A stretch of 56,988 nt of DNA from an uncultured Parabacteroides sp. (GCA_949298575.1 CASFXH010000019.1:469-57456), one strand, 5' to 3'; counted from the stretch's first letter, positions 6,932-16,443 are shown. Program-made: numbers and translations. Notes: a model not told the origin generated them from the sequence alone.

Positions 6932-9646
6932 ATGAAACCAATCATTTCTCTCAAAACACTCTTGGCGGCCGGAGTCATCGGACTTGCCTTTCCGGCGGCG
7001 GCGCAAGAGACGGGGCGGCCCATGACGGTCGAGGACCTGGCCGCCTGGCAACGCATTACCCAGAAAGCGATTACGCCCGACGGGCAGTGGGTCGCCTACA
7101 AGATGGAAAACTGGCGAGGAGACGCGGCGGTCCATTTGAGTACGGCCGACGGCGCGGAAAAAGCCTTGTATAGCCCAGCGAAAGATTTCCGCTTCTCGGT
7201 CGGGGGCAACTATCTGGTCGTCACGGAGACCACGGGGAGCGCGACCCGCGATTCCCTGAAACTCGCGAAGACCAAGGAAGACGCGATGCCCATGGATCGC
7301 CTCGTGATCCGGCCTACCCAAGGGACGGACGAGCGGATCGACTCCTTGCGCGGCTACAAATTGGCGGAGAAAGCCGACTGGCTAGCCTACCAACAGGGGC
7401 GAAAAGACTCGACCCTGACCGTCCGCGACCTGGCGGGGAAACGAAGCTTCCGATTCCCACGTGTCCAGGAATACGGATTCGCCCAAAAGAGCGGCATCCT
7501 CTTCTTCATCACGAAGGGCGATCCGGAAATGGAAGCGGGCCTCTACCGCCTCGATCCGGATAAGGGGCAGCCGGTCTTGATCAAGGCGGGCGACGGCGTT
7601 TTCAAGCAAACCACCCTCGATGAGCAGGGTCAGCACCTCGCGTTCCTGTATTGCGCCGACAAGGATTCCACCAACAAGTCGCTCGACCTCTGGCTGAGCG
7701 AGAACGGGGCGCCCGCCAAGACCGTGGCGAGCCGGGGCGACGCGGCCTTCCCCGCCGGATGGGTCCTCAACGAGAACGGCGCGCTGCGTTTCTCCCCCTC
7801 GGCGACCCGCCTGTTCTTTGGCACCTCGCCGATGCCCCGGCAGAAAGACACCACCACGCTCGACGAGAACCGGCCCAACGTCCAAGTCTGGAGCTGGGAC
7901 GAGCCGACGCAATACACCGTGCAATCCTATAACCTGCAACGCGACTTGAAGAAAACGTACCAGGCCGTCTACCTCCTCGCCGAGCGGAAGAACGTGCAAC
8001 TGGCCGACACGCTCCTGCCCACTATCCAACTGGGCAACGAGGGCGACGGGGCATGGGCGCTCCTCTCGACCACTCGCCCCTACAGCCTCTCCTCGATGTG
8101 GGAAGGGCGCACGCGGACGGATTATTATAAGGTAAATGTCGCGACAGGCGAACGCCAGCCCATCGCGAAGGCCGACTACACCCGCTTCCAGCTCTCCCCC
8201 ATGGGCCTGTACGCCTATGGCTACAACGCGACGGACAGTTGCTGGTATACCGTCGACCTCGCCGACAACCACCGTTACCGCCTCACGAGCCCTCAGACCC
8301 TGATCGCCTGGGATGAGCAGAACGACACGCCCGACTATCCGCGGGCCAGTGGCTGCCCGGGATGGCTCAAGGACGACGAGGCGATCCTCCTCTACGACCG
8401 CTACGACATCTGGCGGTTCGACCCCAAAGGCGCCCAACCCGGCGTACGCCTCACGAAAGACGGGCGGGAGCGGCTCACGCGCCATGGACTCCGCCACTTG
8501 GATCCCGAGGAACGGAGTTTCGACCCCTCCAAGCCTTACATCGTCACCGGCTTCAACGAGGTGACGAAGGCTTATGGCTTCTACCAAATCCGCCTCGACC
8601 GCGCCGGTTCGCCTCGCCCGCTTCTCACGGGAGAATTTCACGCCGATGGGCTGACGAAAGCGAGAGAAGCCGATCGTTACCTCTATACGGTTGAGAATTA
8701 TGAGACCTTCCCCGACCTCCACGTATCCGGGCCGGATTTCAAGAACAGCCGCCAGATCAGCCACGGTATCGACCAGCAAAAACCTTTCCGCTGGGGAACG
8801 GCCGAGCAGGTCTCCTGGATCTCGCTCGACGGCCAGCCTATAGAAGGCATCATTTATAAACCGGCCAACTTCGACCCCAGCAAGAAGTACCCGATGATCG
8901 TCAATTTCTACGAGCGCAACGCCGAGACGCTCTACGACTACCACATGCCCGAACCGCACCGCTCGACCATCGACTACCGTTTATATAATAGCAACGGCTA
9001 CATCGTCTTCAACCCCGACATCCGCTATCGCGACGGCTATCCGGGCGAGAGCTGCTACAACTGCCTCATGCCGGGAGTCAGCATGATGATCGCCAAGGGC
9101 TATGTCGACGAGAAGGCCATCGGCGCGCAAGGACACAGCTGGGGCGGCTACCAGGTGGCTTACCTCGCGACGCGCACCCGTCTGTTCGCCGCCATCGAGA
9201 GTGGAGCGCCCGTCGTCAACATGTTCAGCGCCTATGGGGGGATCCGTTGGGGAAGCGGCCTGGCCCGCGCCTTCCAATACGAGCACACGCAAAGCCGGCT
9301 GGGCGGCACGCCGTGGTCGACGCCCGACCGTTACCACACCAACTCGCCCCTCTTCACGATGGACAAGGTGACCACCCCGATCCTGATCATGCACAACGAC
9401 GCCGACGGCCACGTACCCTGGTATCAAGGCATCGAGTATTTCGTCGCCATGAAGCGTTTGGGCAAACCCTGCTGGCTCCTCAACTACACCGGCGAGCCGC
9501 ATTGGCCGACGAAGTTGCCCAACAAGATGGATTTCCAGAAAAGGATGTACCAATTCTTCGACCATTTCTTGCGGGGCGCGGAGGCGCCCAAATGGATGAG
9601 CGAAGGATTGCCCGCCGTCGATCAACCTTACGAGTTGGGGTACTGA
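6932..9646 (+). CDS. Secreted S9-family (prolyl-oligopeptidase-type) serine peptidase
   Basis: A 904-residue exported protein: signal peptide about 1-24 (ending PAAAQ), a long beta-propeller-like N-terminal region, then an alpha/beta-hydrolase catalytic domain over about the last 270 residues. The triad can be placed: Ser736 in GHSWGGYQ, Asp825 in HNDADGHVP, and His857 in EPHWP. By family knowledge it hydrolyses short peptides or acyl-peptides in the periplasm or at the surface; substrate preference is not readable. It differs from the DPP-IV-type peptidase at 47921-50136. It is transcribed alone on the plus strand, divergent from nudC. A 42-bp repeat array begins about 30 bp after its stop. 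Confidence 0.93.
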   Translation: MKPIISLKTLLAAGVIGLAFPAAAQETGRPMTVEDLAAWQRITQKAITPDGQWVAYKMENWRGDAAVHLSTADGAEKALYSPAKDFRFSVGGNYLVVTETTGSATRDSLKLAKTKEDAMPMDRLVIRPTQGTDERIDSLRGYKLAEKADWLAYQQGRKDSTLTVRDLAGKRSFRFPRVQEYGFAQKSGILFFITKGDPEMEAGLYRLDPDKGQPVLIKAGDGVFKQTTLDEQGQHLAFLYCADKDSTNKSLDLWLSENGAPAKTVASRGDAAFPAGWVLNENGALRFSPSATRLFFGTSPMPRQKDTTTLDENRPNVQVWSWDEPTQYTVQSYNLQRDLKKTYQAVYLLAERKNVQLADTLLPTIQLGNEGDGAWALLSTTRPYSLSSMWEGRTRTDYYKVNVATGERQPIAKADYTRFQLSPMGLYAYGYNATDSCWYTVDLADNHRYRLTSPQTLIAWDEQNDTPDYPRASGCPGWLKDDEAILLYDRYDIWRFDPKGAQPGVRLTKDGRERLTRHGLRHLDPEERSFDPSKPYIVTGFNEVTKAYGFYQIRLDRAGSPRPLLTGEFHADGLTKAREADRYLYTVENYETFPDLHVSGPDFKNSRQISHGIDQQKPFRWGTAEQVSWISLDGQPIEGIIYKPANFDPSKKYPMIVNFYERNAETLYDYHMPEPHRSTIDYRLYNSNGYIVFNPDIRYRDGYPGESCYNCLMPGVSMMIAKGYVDEKAIGAQGHSWGGYQVAYLATRTRLFAAIESGAPVVNMFSAYGGIRWGSGLARAFQYEHTQSRLGGTPWSTPDRYHTNSPLFTMDKVTTPILIMHNDADGHVPWYQGIEYFVAMKRLGKPCWLLNYTGEPHWPTKLPNKMDFQKRMYQFFDHFLRGAEAPKWMSEGLPAVDQPYELGY

Positions 9647-9677
9647 TACGACTTTTTTGAAAAGACTAGAGACAAAC

Positions 9678-10012
9678 GAGGCCTCGGTTGGGCTTGCGCG
9701 ACTCCGCGTGAGGCCGATCGAGGCCTCGGACGTGTCCGACGCGACCCGCGACCCCCCGATCGAGGCCTCGGCCGGCCCCTCGCGGACCCGCGAACCCCCA
9801 ATCGAGGCCTCGGCCGGCCCCTCGCGAGCTCGCGACCCCCCGATCGAGGCCTCGGCCGGCCCCTCGCGGGCTCGCGAACCCCCGATCGAGGCCTCGGCCG
9901 GCCCCTCGCGGGCTCGCGAACCCCCAATCGAGGCCTCGGCCGGCCCCTCGCGAGCTCGCGAACCCTCAATCGAGGCCTCGGCTGATCTCTTCCCGAAGAG
10001 AAAACTTTTCAC
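9678..10012. repeat. 42-bp tandem repeat array rich in palindromes (8 units)
   Basis: Eight units at an exact 42-bp period, each beginning at a GAGGCCTCGG core (first bases at 9678, 9720, 9762, 9804, 9846, 9888, 9930 and 9972); the outer units are diverged. Each unit carries CGAGGCCTCG, GGCCGGCC and TCGCGAGCTCGCGA or a one-base variant, all self-complementary. Because 42 is a multiple of three, the array is open in several frames on both strands, which mimics a protein with 14-residue repeats (PIEASAGPSRARE). I judge it intergenic, because a promoter-like element and a signal-peptide start follow it. Confidence 0.9.
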
Positions 10013-10022
10013 TATCTTCGCG
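10013..10022 (+). promoter_or_regulatory. Promoter -7-like element TATCTTCGCG
   Basis: It matches TAnnTTCGCG and lies only four bases before the ATG at 10026, so transcription would start at about that codon. This favours initiation at the second in-frame ATG (10038), or an almost leaderless mRNA. It also argues that the repeat array upstream is not translated with the gene. Confidence 0.5.
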
Positions 10023-10025
10023 CTG

Positions 10026-10874
10026 ATGCGAAAACAAATGATCCATAGAAGAATTTTGGCCTTGGCCGCGTTTCTCACGCTCGCGCTGATGGCGGTGGCC
10101 CAATCGGACCTGACTTGGTTTGTTGATAAATCAGGAAAAATCTTCGTGCTCCCCAAAATGAAGCAATACCACCTCGAGTACACGCCCCTCGAGAAGATCG
10201 ACCTGACGCCGCGAGGCTCGCGGGCCATCGACCTGGAGCATCTCCGGCTCGACCTGGTCCCCCAGCCGACCGTCGAGGAGCGTCCCGCCGACATGCGTGT
10301 CCTCTCCGGCGCCATGCGGCCTTTCTTCGACCCCTTCTTTCCCATGCACCAAAGCCTCTCGCCGACGGGGCTGGGGCTGGATTTCGATGAGCTTTACGTC
10401 TATCCCCTCGCCGACCAAGTGGACTTCCTCGCGAGAGGGGCGCAATACTCCTGGCCTGGCATCGCCGGCACGACGACTTTCTCGACCCTGATCTCTTGGC
10501 ATAACGACCGTCTGCGCATCACCGGCGGCGCTTTCGGCGGGCGCTATTTCACCCCCTTCACCTCCGACGCCAGCCTGATGGTCGGGGCCCATCTGCATAT
10601 TTCCTACCAAGCCACCGACTGGATGAAACTCCACGCTTGGGGCGATTACTTTTACCACGACCCGGCGCAAAACCGGAACGGCTACCTCATCATGAACCCC
10701 AACTTGAACCTGAACCAAGTGGGCGGGGGCGTCGAGTTTAAGGTCAGCGACAATTTCAGCTTCGGCGTCGGGGCCAACTTCCAATACCACCCCGGCCTGC
10801 GGGGAATGCGGCCCGGCGTGATCTTCGCCCCCATTTTCGACATGGGCAACGGGTGGCGGATGAGTCCTTGGTAA
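10026..10874 (+). CDS. Exported protein of unknown function, possibly beta-barrel
   Basis: A protein of 282 residues (278 if the ATG at 10038 is used). The segment MIHRRILALAAFLTLALMAVAQ-type signal peptide spans the first 22-26 residues. The mature part is rich in Tyr, Phe, Gly and Asn, with alternating hydrophobic strands in the second half, which suggests an outer-membrane beta-barrel. I do not recognise a named family. The open frame continues upstream into the 42-bp repeats (to 9657), but the signal peptide marks the true start. It converges on the DUF4249 gene, with 26 bp between the stops. Confidence 0.75.
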   Translation: MRKQMIHRRILALAAFLTLALMAVAQSDLTWFVDKSGKIFVLPKMKQYHLEYTPLEKIDLTPRGSRAIDLEHLRLDLVPQPTVEERPADMRVLSGAMRPFFDPFFPMHQSLSPTGLGLDFDELYVYPLADQVDFLARGAQYSWPGIAGTTTFSTLISWHNDRLRITGGAFGGRYFTPFTSDASLMVGAHLHISYQATDWMKLHAWGDYFYHDPAQNRNGYLIMNPNLNLNQVGGGVEFKVSDNFSFGVGANFQYHPGLRGMRPGVIFAPIFDMGNGWRMSPW

Positions 10875-10900
10875 ATTCCTTTTAAAAAACGCTCTTCACC

Positions 10901-11989
10901 TCAAGGGAATCGAGGGGGAATGGTGTCGAACGGCATGTGAATCACGACCGAGTCCATCTGATAGGAAGCCACGAGGCCAAGGCCGTCGGTGACGTTGCCA
11001 TAACTCGCGGCCGACTCCAGCAACGAGCCGAACTCGACCCCGGCCAATTTAAACGAATAATCCCGGAGAGACTGGAAATAGTTATAATATTCCTCGGAAA
11101 TGGAAAGGAGATAGACCACGTAATCTACCTGGACCGTGGTGGAATCGTCCCGATAGCTGGTCATCATTGGATTTACGCTAAAATAAATCGTCTGGTCTTC
11201 CCCCACGCCGTCGCTGACGAAAGTGCCCAGGCCATACGAGGCGTCGAGCTGTTCCAGCCCCCCACTCTCGCCATACGACTTGAAGGCGCTGTCCTCATAA
11301 CGCAACTCGATCCCGGCGAAAATCGACGTGCTTCCACCATACTCGCCCAATGGGTTATAGTTATAATAAAGCCCATATAAACTCTCCCACGCCGAGGAGG
11401 CGAGCGTGCTATAGACCCAGCGCTCGCCATCCCGCTCGATCGTCACCACTTGGTTGAGGAAAAGACGATAACACAGGGTCGTGTCGGTCGGGACATCGGC
11501 GATCCGCACGTGGAAACGGAGGCGATAGGAGTCGTCGGGGGCGGTCGGAGACGTCGTAGGCCGCAGCCGAGTGGTGTCTACCCGCTCGATCCGGCAAGGC
11601 ACGGGGAATCTCGTCTCGCCGCGGGCCGTCCGGAAGCCATCGGAAGAGGCCTCGATAATGATCTCCTCATCGGCTTGGGGCGTATAACCCGGAAGGATGA
11701 ATTGCCCGCGGAAATTCACGCTATCCGCCGGATCGTCGTCGAGGACCATGTCGCCTTGATAATATTTATTCACGAAGACCGAGACCTGGGCGGAAGGCAG
11801 CTCGAAATCCGTCTGATTGTCCGTCACGAGCGCGCTCTTCGAGACATGAGCCCGCAAGCCCTCCGGCGAGGCGATCGCGTTGACCACGAGCTTTCGCGGG
11901 ACATCCTCGAAGTGAATCTCCTCATAGCGCACGCAAGCGAAGGCGGCCCAAAGCCAAACGAGCGAAAGCAAGCATCGAATGTTTTTCAT
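10901..11989 (-). CDS. DUF4249-family exported lipoprotein, partner of the TonB receptor
   Basis: A 362-residue protein with an N-terminal signal ending AFAC (Cys19), a plausible lipoprotein cleavage site. The mature region opens with KLVVNAIASPEG followed by a Val/Asp-rich beta-sandwich-like domain, as in DUF4249. Members are commonly encoded directly after a TonB-dependent receptor with an STN or carboxypeptidase-like domain; here the receptor gene ends six bases upstream. The inferred role is a surface-exposed accessory or substrate-binding lipoprotein for that receptor, but no activity is known for the family. It is the last gene of the minus-strand signalling cluster. Confidence 0.88.
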   Translation of the reverse strand: MKNIRCLLSLVWLWAAFACVRYEEIHFEDVPRKLVVNAIASPEGLRAHVSKSALVTDNQTDFELPSAQVSVFVNKYYQGDMVLDDDPADSVNFRGQFILPGYTPQADEEIIIEASSDGFRTARGETRFPVPCRIERVDTTRLRPTTSPTAPDDSYRLRFHVRIADVPTDTTLCYRLFLNQVVTIERDGERWVYSTLASSAWESLYGLYYNYNPLGEYGGSTSIFAGIELRYEDSAFKSYGESGGLEQLDASYGLGTFVSDGVGEDQTIYFSVNPMMTSYRDDSTTVQVDYVVYLLSISEEYYNYFQSLRDYSFKLAGVEFGSLLESAASYGNVTDGLGLVASYQMDSVVIHMPFDTIPPRFP

Positions 11990-11995
11990 AAAGCC

Positions 11996-14692
11996 TCAAA
12001 ATTGGAAAGAATAAGTAACTGAAGGGACGAAAAGGAGGAACGAGGTCTTTTTCAAATAGATCGTGCTTTCCCCACTCGGAGAGTAGCGATACTCGTACTC
12101 GGTCAAGAACGGATTGGGCGCCCCGTAGGCGTTATACAAGCCGAAGCTCCACGCGCTTTGCCCCCACCGGCCGCGTGGCAACGTGAGGGTCGCGCTGAGA
12201 TCCAACCGATGATAAGGCTGAAGCCGGTAGTTATTCCGCCCGCTAAGCCCCCGGTTGAAAGTGTTCTCGCCAAAATAGGGAAAAACCGTGTTCGTGACGG
12301 GAGCGAACAGCCCCCCCTCGTTCTTGAGCGCGATCGGCGAGAGGTAGACGTATTCAGGCAAATTGACCCGATTGCCGCTGGCGAACGTCCAAGCGCCGGT
12401 GAAACTCCAGCGATCGGACAGCCGGTGTGTCACGACCAGATTGACCTTGTGTCGATTATCCAAGCGGAAAGGGAAAGGCTTCCCCTCATTGACCGAGCCG
12501 TCGGGGAAAACGCGGTTGCTCCAACCGAGGGTATACGAAAGCCAGCCGGTAGTCTTCCCCAATCGTTTCCGGGCGATCCATTCTACGCCATAAGCGTCGC
12601 CCAACCCAATGCCGACCCGCCGCTCCCAACCCCGATAAGCAAGTGTCGGGGCGCGATTGTCGCGATACTCGATCACGTTCGTCATCGCTTTATAGAAAAG
12701 TTCCGTCGAGAAGGTGTAGGTCGGGTTCCAATCGTAGGAGAACGCCAATTGCAACTGGTGCGATCCCATGGGCGGGATGTTGCCGGTCACGGGCACCCAG
12801 ATATCGGTAGGCTGGTTAATGTAACTGTCGGAAATCAGGTGCACGTACTGGTTCATCTTGCTGTAAGCGAGCTTGACCGAGTAGGCCTTGCCCAATCGGA
12901 AACGGGTCGAGATCCGGGGCTGGATGGAATGATAGGATCGGCCATCCACCTGAAAGAGCGTATAACGGAGCCCCAAGTTGAGGTCCAACCACTCGTCCGC
13001 GTGGATCTCGTCCTCGAGATAAGTGGAAAACTCATGGCCTTTCACGTGAGTCGACTCGCTATACAGATTCGCTTGATCGGTTTCGACTTGTTCCACTCGC
13101 TCCCCGCTCTCCGGCCTGAATTGATGATACAGGTATTCCGTCCCGAAGCGCATCCGGTGGCGAGGCGAGGGCGACCAGTCGAAGGCGCTCCGCAGATGCC
13201 AATCCTCGATGGCCGAGCGAGTGTCCCGGCGTTGGAGGTAAAGTTGACGCATGCTTCCAAGGGGTTGCTCATAGCTTTGTTCCTCCCGCCAGATCCGCGA
13301 GCGAAAGCGGCTGTAACCTCCGGACAAGGTCATGAAGACCTGAGGAGAGATCACTTGGTTATATCCCATATTGGCGATCAAGTTGCCCCATCGCCAGCGG
13401 AAGAGATCATGGGTCTCGGCGGACTTGTTTTCCTCCCCGAAAAGCAACGCGTCTTGTCCCATATAAAAGCTGAAATAAACCCGTGCCCGATCGGAGAAAC
13501 TGTGATTGACCTTGGCGTTCAAGTCGAAGAAATAATAGTTCACTTTTTTCTTGTTCGTCTCGTCCCTGTTGACCAACGCCATGATGGGTTTCAAGAGCAA
13601 GAAATCCATCCACGAACGCCGGACCGCGACGTTGAATGACGAGCGCCCTTTGACAATAGGCCCTTCCAAGCGAGCCCGAGCCGAGAGCAGCCCGACCCCA
13701 ATCCCCCCATGATAAGCCTGCCGATCGCCGTCGCGCATCCGGACATCGACCACCGAGGATAGCCGCCCGCCATATTCCGCAGGGAAAGCGCCCTTATAAA
13801 ACGTGATGGCTTTCAAGGCGTCCGGATTGAAGGCGGAGAAAAGGCCCAACAAATGGCTGGGGTAATAGATCGGGCTGCCATCGAAAAGGTACAGGTTCTC
13901 GTCCGTATTCCCGCCACGGACCGCGAGTGTCGTCAAGCCATCGTCTCCAACGGCCACTCCCGGAAGGTATTGCAACGAGCGAAGCATATCGGCCTCGCCC
14001 AACAAGTTCGGAAGCTCATTCAAGCGGCGAGGCTGGAGCTCCTCGACACCGGGACGGGCCGTCAGCGCCTCTTTCCGGTAGGTCGTTGCGGTAACCAACA
14101 CCTCATCCAACTGATCTAAAGGGAGCAAGGAAAAATGCAACACGGTATCGCGCCGCAACTCTAGCGCGATCGTCTGGGGAGCGAACCCCACATAGGAAGC
14201 CCGAATACGAACCGGACCAAGCGGCAAGCGCAAGCTATAGTAACCATAATGATTGGAAACGGTCCCTTGCCGCCGCCCGACATCCCAAACGGAAGCGCTA
14301 AGCAAGGTTTCCCGGGAAGATTGGTCGCCCACAAAACCACTTATCGTCGCGTATTTCCGCTCATGACGCAAAATCAAATAGCCCGACTTGGCTCGCCAAA
14401 CGATAGGCAACTCATGAAAAAGGACGTCCAGGCATTCCGCGAGAGGCCGTTCACGCCAATTGACCGAGACCAAAGGCAAGCCCTCCAACAACGACGACTC
14501 ATAAGAGAAGCGCAACCCCGTCTGTCTTTCCACGCTATCGAGCACCGTGGTAAGCGGGACCGCTTTCAGGCGCAAGGTCAGCATGGGAAAAGCAGGCGAC
14601 GCTTCCTGCCCGATCGCCGGAAACGCCGCCATCAATCCCATCACATGAATCAACAAAGGGATAAAAATCGCTTTCTTTCCCATGAGTCTCAT
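11996..14692 (-). CDS. TonB-dependent receptor with N-terminal STN signalling domain
   Basis: An 898-residue receptor. The ATG at 14692 is chosen: it lies seven bases past the FecR stop and gives a clean signal peptide (MGKKAIFIPLLIHVMGL). Order: signal peptide (about 1-30), STN domain (about 35-115; the secretin/TonB short N-terminal domain that talks to the anti-sigma factor), carboxypeptidase-regulatory-like domain (about 115-200), TonB box region (LDEVLVTATTYR), plug with LAVRGGNTDENLYLFDG-like motif, and a beta-barrel ending SYTFSF-like (TYSFQF). The STN domain with the neighbouring FecR and ECF sigma genes is the Fec-type arrangement: ligand binding outside leads to sigma activation inside. 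The ligand is unknown; iron chelates are only one possibility. Confidence 0.94.
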   Translation of the reverse strand: MRLMGKKAIFIPLLIHVMGLMAAFPAIGQEASPAFPMLTLRLKAVPLTTVLDSVERQTGLRFSYESSLLEGLPLVSVNWRERPLAECLDVLFHELPIVWRAKSGYLILRHERKYATISGFVGDQSSRETLLSASVWDVGRRQGTVSNHYGYYSLRLPLGPVRIRASYVGFAPQTIALELRRDTVLHFSLLPLDQLDEVLVTATTYRKEALTARPGVEELQPRRLNELPNLLGEADMLRSLQYLPGVAVGDDGLTTLAVRGGNTDENLYLFDGSPIYYPSHLLGLFSAFNPDALKAITFYKGAFPAEYGGRLSSVVDVRMRDGDRQAYHGGIGVGLLSARARLEGPIVKGRSSFNVAVRRSWMDFLLLKPIMALVNRDETNKKKVNYYFFDLNAKVNHSFSDRARVYFSFYMGQDALLFGEENKSAETHDLFRWRWGNLIANMGYNQVISPQVFMTLSGGYSRFRSRIWREEQSYEQPLGSMRQLYLQRRDTRSAIEDWHLRSAFDWSPSPRHRMRFGTEYLYHQFRPESGERVEQVETDQANLYSESTHVKGHEFSTYLEDEIHADEWLDLNLGLRYTLFQVDGRSYHSIQPRISTRFRLGKAYSVKLAYSKMNQYVHLISDSYINQPTDIWVPVTGNIPPMGSHQLQLAFSYDWNPTYTFSTELFYKAMTNVIEYRDNRAPTLAYRGWERRVGIGLGDAYGVEWIARKRLGKTTGWLSYTLGWSNRVFPDGSVNEGKPFPFRLDNRHKVNLVVTHRLSDRWSFTGAWTFASGNRVNLPEYVYLSPIALKNEGGLFAPVTNTVFPYFGENTFNRGLSGRNNYRLQPYHRLDLSATLTLPRGRWGQSAWSFGLYNAYGAPNPFLTEYEYRYSPSGESTIYLKKTSFLLFVPSVTYSFQF

Positions 14693-14699
14693 TTCTTTC

Positions 14700-15554
14700 T
14701 CACTCGCCGACGACCACCAGTCGTACGCCAAGTGTCTCATTGATAATTTCCAACAATTCCCGCAAAGGCACCGACTCGAAAGTCGAGGTCAATCGTGCGC
14801 CCGGTTTCGGAAGTTGGTTCTCGATGCGGACTTGATAACAATCCGCGATATCCTGTATCACGACTTCCAAAGGCGTCTCGCGAAAACGAAGCGTACGGGT
14901 TTCCCATGAGAAATGATTCTCCTCAACGGTCTCGGGAAGAAGCCGGATCGAATCAAGCGCCGCCTCATACGTCGCCGACATCCCCGCGGTCAGGACAACC
15001 GGTCTATCCACCGCCCGAGAAGAAAAGCGCACCCGCCCGGTACGGACGTCCAAGCGGACGCCACCGGCCAGTTCCTCCAGTTGGAAGGTCGTTCCCAAAA
15101 CCCGGGCCGCGACATTGCCCACATACGCCGTGAAAGGCGCTTCCGGATTCGGCTGGACTTCGAAGAAGGCTTTCCCGCCCAAAATCACTTCACGCGCCGA
15201 AGCGCCAAAATGCCTCGCGTCGTAACGCAAGGTCGCTCCCGAAGCCAATGTCACTTTGGAACTGTCGGGCAAGTAAACCACAGCCAGTCGGTTCGCCCCC
15301 GCCGAGACGGAAACCCAATCGGGCTGCCCTTGCCGCCACCACCAGGTCGCCCCAAAGCCCAAGAGCAGCACGAGCGCCGCGGCCACCGCCGTCCAATGCA
15401 CGCGACGGAGAAAAGCCACGCGAGGAATCGCCCGCTCCGAGGAGAAACGACGCCAAGCCTGTTCTGGCTCAAACCGTCCTTCCTCGTAATGACGAGCCAC
15501 AAAGCGAATGGACTCCTCAAACCGCGTGTCGTCTCTTTTCTCCGTCTCTTTCAT
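14700..15554 (-). CDS. FecR-family anti-sigma factor / signal transducer
   Basis: A 284-residue inner-membrane protein: cytoplasmic N-terminus (about 1-50), one transmembrane helix (about 54-70, TAVAAALVLLLGFGA), a periplasmic FecR domain with the PDSSKVTLASGATLRYD and GGKAFFEV motifs, and a C-terminal DUF4974 region (RFRETPLEVVIQDIA). By family role it holds the cognate ECF sigma factor inactive and transmits the signal from the receptor's STN domain. It is followed seven bases later by the receptor gene. The sigma gene lies 2.2 kb upstream, with two beta-barrel genes in between, which is an unusual insertion for this module. Confidence 0.94.
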   Translation of the reverse strand: MKETEKRDDTRFEESIRFVARHYEEGRFEPEQAWRRFSSERAIPRVAFLRRVHWTAVAAALVLLLGFGATWWWRQGQPDWVSVSAGANRLAVVYLPDSSKVTLASGATLRYDARHFGASAREVILGGKAFFEVQPNPEAPFTAYVGNVAARVLGTTFQLEELAGGVRLDVRTGRVRFSSRAVDRPVVLTAGMSATYEAALDSIRLLPETVEENHFSWETRTLRFRETPLEVVIQDIADCYQVRIENQLPKPGARLTSTFESVPLRELLEIINETLGVRLVVVGE

Positions 15555-15568
15555 GTGCTAATTGATCG

Positions 15569-16420
15569 TTAGAACTTATAACCCACCGTAAGGCTGATCG
15601 TATGGTACTTCACGCCGGTCGCGTCGCCGGTATACTCTTTTCCGAGACCCATATCGTAACCCACATTGACATACCAGCGACCGATATCAACACCCGCTTC
15701 CGCCGTGATACCCCAATCAAAGCGACGGCCTATGTCAAAGGGATCGTCCCGGTAAGAGCTCGTGTACTTATGAAGCGCGTCTCCATAAACGTCTCCTTCC
15801 AGCGTGCCAATATTAAACATCTGCGTGTCGATCGACGTCCGCCCCGCGACTCCGACCGCGATATAAGGGCCTAACGCCAAATGGACTTTCACCCGATCAT
15901 TAATCTTCCAATCGTAGCGGGCCATGATCGGCACCTGGATATAAACCCGACGGGTATGCGAAGCGGAATATTCCACCTTATTTACTTCCATATCTTTCAA
16001 GTAAGAAGAAACTCCTCCGTAAGGATAATAGGAACTATACATACCCGATCCATAGCCATAACCGTAGCCGTAATAATACCCGCCAAAGACATAAGAAGTC
16101 CCCGTATAAAAATCATCCAACGACATGGGATAAGCGAAATCCACCCGCTCGCCATCGCCCGTCACGCCCGTTCCCTCAAACCACAAGGAGCGGTTCGTCC
16201 CTTGCCCCCGCTGGACAAAGTAAAGCCCTGACTGGAGGGAGAAGCCCGTCTCCGGGAACGCATAGCGCACGGCGGCACCAATCTTGTAACCAACCTTCGC
16301 CGGGGAATCCACGTATTTCGTCACGTTCATACCCGCCTCGGGCGACACGGTCCATTGCGCCCGCGCCAACGGCGCGAACAGGGCGCACCATAACAGTAAA
16401 ATCAAACTCTTCCTTTTCAT
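15569..16420 (-). CDS. Outer-membrane beta-barrel protein with Gly/Tyr-rich loop
   Basis: A 283-residue protein with a signal peptide (about 1-22, ending LARAQ) and alternating amphipathic strands ending in VGYKF, the terminal-aromatic signature of outer-membrane barrels (porin / PorT-like). At about residues 113-133 a loop of Tyr and Gly repeats (YYYGYGYGYGSG) and an adjoining YYPYGG stretch is inserted between predicted strands. A paralogue lies directly upstream (16444-17187). The two proteins share a WxxxPEAGMxVxK start, a LGLGPYAGIGxGG-like strand and an RFDWG motif. It lies 14 bp before fecR, so it is probably co-transcribed with the signalling genes. Its function is unknown. Confidence 0.82.
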   Translation of the reverse strand: MKRKSLILLLWCALFAPLARAQWTVSPEAGMNVTKYVDSPAKVGYKIGAAVRYAFPETGFSLQSGLYFVQRGQGTNRSLWFEGTGVTGDGERVDFAYPMSLDDFYTGTSYVFGGYYYGYGYGYGSGMYSSYYPYGGVSSYLKDMEVNKVEYSASHTRRVYIQVPIMARYDWKINDRVKVHLALGPYIAVGVAGRTSIDTQMFNIGTLEGDVYGDALHKYTSSYRDDPFDIGRRFDWGITAEAGVDIGRWYVNVGYDMGLGKEYTGDATGVKYHTISLTVGYKF

Positions 16421-16443
16421 CTCTCTTCTTTTTTTACTATATA

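Noticed and set aside
9657-10025. N-terminal domain of the downstream exported protein, made of 14-residue repeats
   Set aside because: The frame is open only because the repeat is 42 bp long; the same DNA is open in other frames and on the other strand, and a signal peptide begins after it.
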